From assembly GCA_946478645.1 (NCBI GenBank), contig CAMLCW010000261.1, positions 1 to 7,298 of the forward strand: a DNA stretch of 7,298 bases, in the 5' to 3' direction. Both the position numbers and the translations under genes were made by a program. Shown here piece after piece: positions 5,410 to 7,298 of this stretch (within the stretch, counting starts at the first letter, position 1; each line of letters begins with the position of its first letter). Source of the DNA: an uncultured Variovorax sp. GTDB lineage: Bacteria > Pseudomonadota > Gammaproteobacteria > Burkholderiales > Burkholderiaceae. The notes beneath the pieces are model-generated. The model searched no databases, had not been told where the DNA came from, and was given only the letters and a program-made list of their open reading frames with translations.

Positions 5410-7298
5410 TTGGAAGTCTCATTCAGCAAAGAAGTGCAGCTGCTGCGCCTGGGCGCCGGCGACACCTTTCACGGCGAGGGCATCCTCGCGATCACCAAGG
5501 GCCTGCTGCAGTCGGGCGTGTCCTATGTCGGCGGCTACCAGGGCGCGCCCGTTTCGCACCTGCTCGACGTGATGGTGCAGGGCAAGGACTACATGGAAGA
5601 GCTCGGCGTGCACGTCGAGGCCTGCTCCAACGAGGCCTCGGCCGCGGCGATGCTCGGCGCCTCGATCCACTATCCGCTGCGCGGCGCGGTGACGTGGAAG
5701 TCGATCGTCGGCACCAACGTGGCGGCCGATGCGCTCTCCAACCTTTCGTCGCCCGGCGTCACGGGCGGCGTGCTGATCGTGGTGGGCGAAGACTATGGCG
5801 AAGGCGCGAGCGTGATCCAGGAGCGCACGCACGCCTACGCGCTCAAGTCGAGCATGTGCCTGCTCGATCCGCGGCCCGACCTGGGCGTGATGGTGCGCAT
5901 GGTCGAAGAGGGCTTCCGGCTGTCGGAGGCCTCGAACATGCCCTGCCTCATGGAGCTGCGCATCCGCACCTGCCATGTGCGCGGCAGCTTCGAATGCAAG
6001 GACAACGTCGCGCCCGCGGTCTCGACGCGCGCGCTGATGAGCGAGCCCGCGAGCTTCGACTACATGCGGCTCGCGCATCCGCCCGTGACCTTCCGCCACG
6101 AGAAGCTCAAGGGCGACGAACGCATTCCGGCCGCGCGCCGGCAGATCGTCGAGCAGGGTTTGAACGAGCTCATGCCGGGCCGGCGCCACACCGACCTCGG
6201 CATCGTGGTGCAGGGCGGACTCTACAACGCGCTGGTGCGCAGCCTGCAGCAGCAGGGGCTGGCCGATGCCTTCGGCGAGACCGACATTCCGATCCTGGTG
6301 CTCAACGTGACCTATCCGCTGGTGCCCGAGCAGGTGGCCGACTTCTGCGTCGGCAAGCGCGCGGTGCTGGTGGTCGAAGAAGGCCAGCCCGAGTACATCG
6401 AGCAGGACATCGCGACCTTGCTGCGCCGGCGCGACATCCAGACGCCGCTGCATGGCAAGGACATGCTGCCCGCGGCGGGCGAATACGGCGTCGAGGTGCT
6501 GTCGGGCGGCATCGGCAGCTTCGCCGCGCAATACATCGGCGCGAGCGAGGCGGCCTCGTCGGCCGGGGCATGGCTGGCCGGCAACCGCGCACGCCGCGAG
6601 GCCGTCACGCGCCAGCTCGACACGCCGCTGCCCGCGCGGCCGCCGAGCTTCTGCGTGGGCTGCCCCGAGCGGCCGGTGTTCTCGGCGCTCAAGCTCGCGC
6701 AGCAGGAGACCGGGCCGGTGCACATCGCGGCCGACATCGGCTGCCATGCCTTCGGCACCTTCGAGCCGTTCTCGATGGGGCACTCGATCCTCGGCTACGG
6801 CATGAGCCTCGCGAGCCGCGCCGGCGTGGCGCCGATGATGAACCGGCGCACGCTGTCGATCATGGGTGACGGCGGCTTCTGGCACAACGGCCTGCTCACG
6901 GGCGTGCAGAGCGCGCTGTTCAACGGCGACGACGCGGTGCTCGTGATCTTCAAGAACGGCTACACCTCGGCCACCGGCACGCAGGACATCATCTCCACGC
7001 CCGACGACGAGGTGAAGGAGCGCGCGGTCGACAAGCAGCAGAGCCTGGTCGACAAGAACCAGACCATCGAATCGACGCTCAAGGGCCTGGGCGTGCAGTG
7101 GCTGCGCACCGTGACCACCTACGACGTGGAGCGCATGCGCAAGACGCTGACCGATGCGCTCACGAGCAACTTCAACGGCCTGAAGGTGGTGATCGCCGAG
7201 GGCGAGTGCCAGCTCGAGCGCCAGCGCCGCATCAAGCCCTGGATCGCGAGCCTGCTCAAGAAGGGCGAGCGCGTGGTGCGCGTGAAGTACGGCGTCGA
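5410..7298 (+). CDS. iorA: Indolepyruvate:ferredoxin oxidoreductase alpha subunit (thiamine-diphosphate 2-oxoacid oxidoreductase), 3' end cut
   Basis: The visible 629 residues match the alpha subunit of indolepyruvate:ferredoxin oxidoreductase, which decarboxylates aryl-2-oxoacids to acyl-CoA and passes electrons to ferredoxin. The N-terminal pyrimidine-binding domain (about 15-190) has YVGGYQGAPVSHLLD at 39-53 and EACSNEASAAAMLGAS starting at 70. A transketolase-C-like domain spans about 258-345 with VVEEGQPEYIEQ around 321-332. A CVGC pair (C415, C418) in FCVGCPERP is typical of the family. The thiamine-diphosphate domain follows, with GDGG at 486-489 and the partner Asn N516 in FKNGYTSATG. 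The region near 600-620 (ECQLERQRRIKPW) is where aerobic proteobacterial forms lead into a C-terminal ferredoxin-like cluster domain, which would lie beyond the window, as would a beta subunit gene. The TTG start follows a good ribosome site. The divergent NahR-like regulator is its probable activator. The precise oxoacid (indolepyruvate or phenylpyruvate) is not shown. Confidence 0.92.
   Translation, partial: MEVSFSKEVQLLRLGAGDTFHGEGILAITKGLLQSGVSYVGGYQGAPVSHLLDVMVQGKDYMEELGVHVEACSNEASAAAMLGASIHYPLRGAVTWKSIVGTNVAADALSNLSSPGVTGGVLIVVGEDYGEGASVIQERTHAYALKSSMCLLDPRPDLGVMVRMVEEGFRLSEASNMPCLMELRIRTCHVRGSFECKDNVAPAVSTRALMSEPASFDYMRLAHPPVTFRHEKLKGDERIPAARRQIVEQGLNELMPGRRHTDLGIVVQGGLYNALVRSLQQQGLADAFGETDIPILVLNVTYPLVPEQVADFCVGKRAVLVVEEGQPEYIEQDIATLLRRRDIQTPLHGKDMLPAAGEYGVEVLSGGIGSFAAQYIGASEAASSAGAWLAGNRARREAVTRQLDTPLPARPPSFCVGCPERPVFSALKLAQQETGPVHIAADIGCHAFGTFEPFSMGHSILGYGMSLASRAGVAPMMNRRTLSIMGDGGFWHNGLLTGVQSALFNGDDAVLVIFKNGYTSATGTQDIISTPDDEVKERAVDKQQSLVDKNQTIESTLKGLGVQWLRTVTTYDVERMRKTLTDALTSNFNGLKVVIAEGECQLERQRRIKPWIASLLKKGERVVRVKYGV

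Noticed and set aside
5268..6869. A 533-residue plus-strand open frame in another frame over iorA
   Set aside because: It is Arg/Ala/Gly-rich with no motifs, while the frame starting at TTG 5410 gives a conserved enzyme. The 488-residue minus-strand frame at 5419-6885 is rejected for the same reason.

Overview
The window is GC-rich (by eye well above 60%), densely coded proteobacterial chromosome. A Bug-family (TctC-like) periplasmic receptor, FCD-type GntR and NahR-like LysR regulators, a separate indolepyruvate:ferredoxin oxidoreductase alpha subunit, and C/G-rich REP-like palindromes in an intergenic gap together point to a betaproteobacterium. The Comamonadaceae, for example a Variovorax-like organism, are the most likely group. 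This placement is inference from gene content and style, not from a search.

Left part (1-3506, minus strand): a three-gene catabolic unit read right to left. It holds a secreted Bug solute receptor (3506-2511), an HpcH/HpaI-type class II pyruvate aldolase (2362-1544) and an IlvD/Edd-family [Fe-S] dehydratase (1524 to beyond base 1, C-terminus missing). Aldolase and dehydratase are 19 bp apart. Receptor and aldolase are separated by 148 bp that hold two REP-like palindromes in opposite orientation around a small central hairpin. A DgoR-like GntR repressor (3628-4368, plus strand) is divergent to the unit, and the AT-rich gap between them carries two perfect short palindromes that are good operator candidates. 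The combined logic is that a sugar acid or related hydroxy acid is bound in the periplasm, dehydrated to a 2-keto-3-deoxy acid, then cleaved to pyruvate plus an aldehyde, with the locus derepressed by a pathway acid. The actual substrate cannot be read from the sequence.

Right part (4379-7298): a NahR-like LysR regulator (5293-4379, minus) ends 10 bp from the GntR gene in convergent orientation. It is divergent to a gene for the alpha subunit of an indolepyruvate (aryl-2-oxoacid) ferredoxin oxidoreductase (5410 to beyond 7298, plus), which starts with TTG. A perfect 19-bp palindrome containing a T-N11-A LysR box lies over the start codon of the LysR gene. This half is probably a separate unit for aromatic amino acid-derived 2-oxoacids.

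There are no RNA genes, insertion sequences, CRISPR arrays or phage genes that I can see. Every gap longer than 100 bp is described. I found no clearly new system. The points most worth checking are the regulatory palindromes, the REP-like pair inside the catabolic operon, and the unknown substrate of the dehydratase-aldolase pair.
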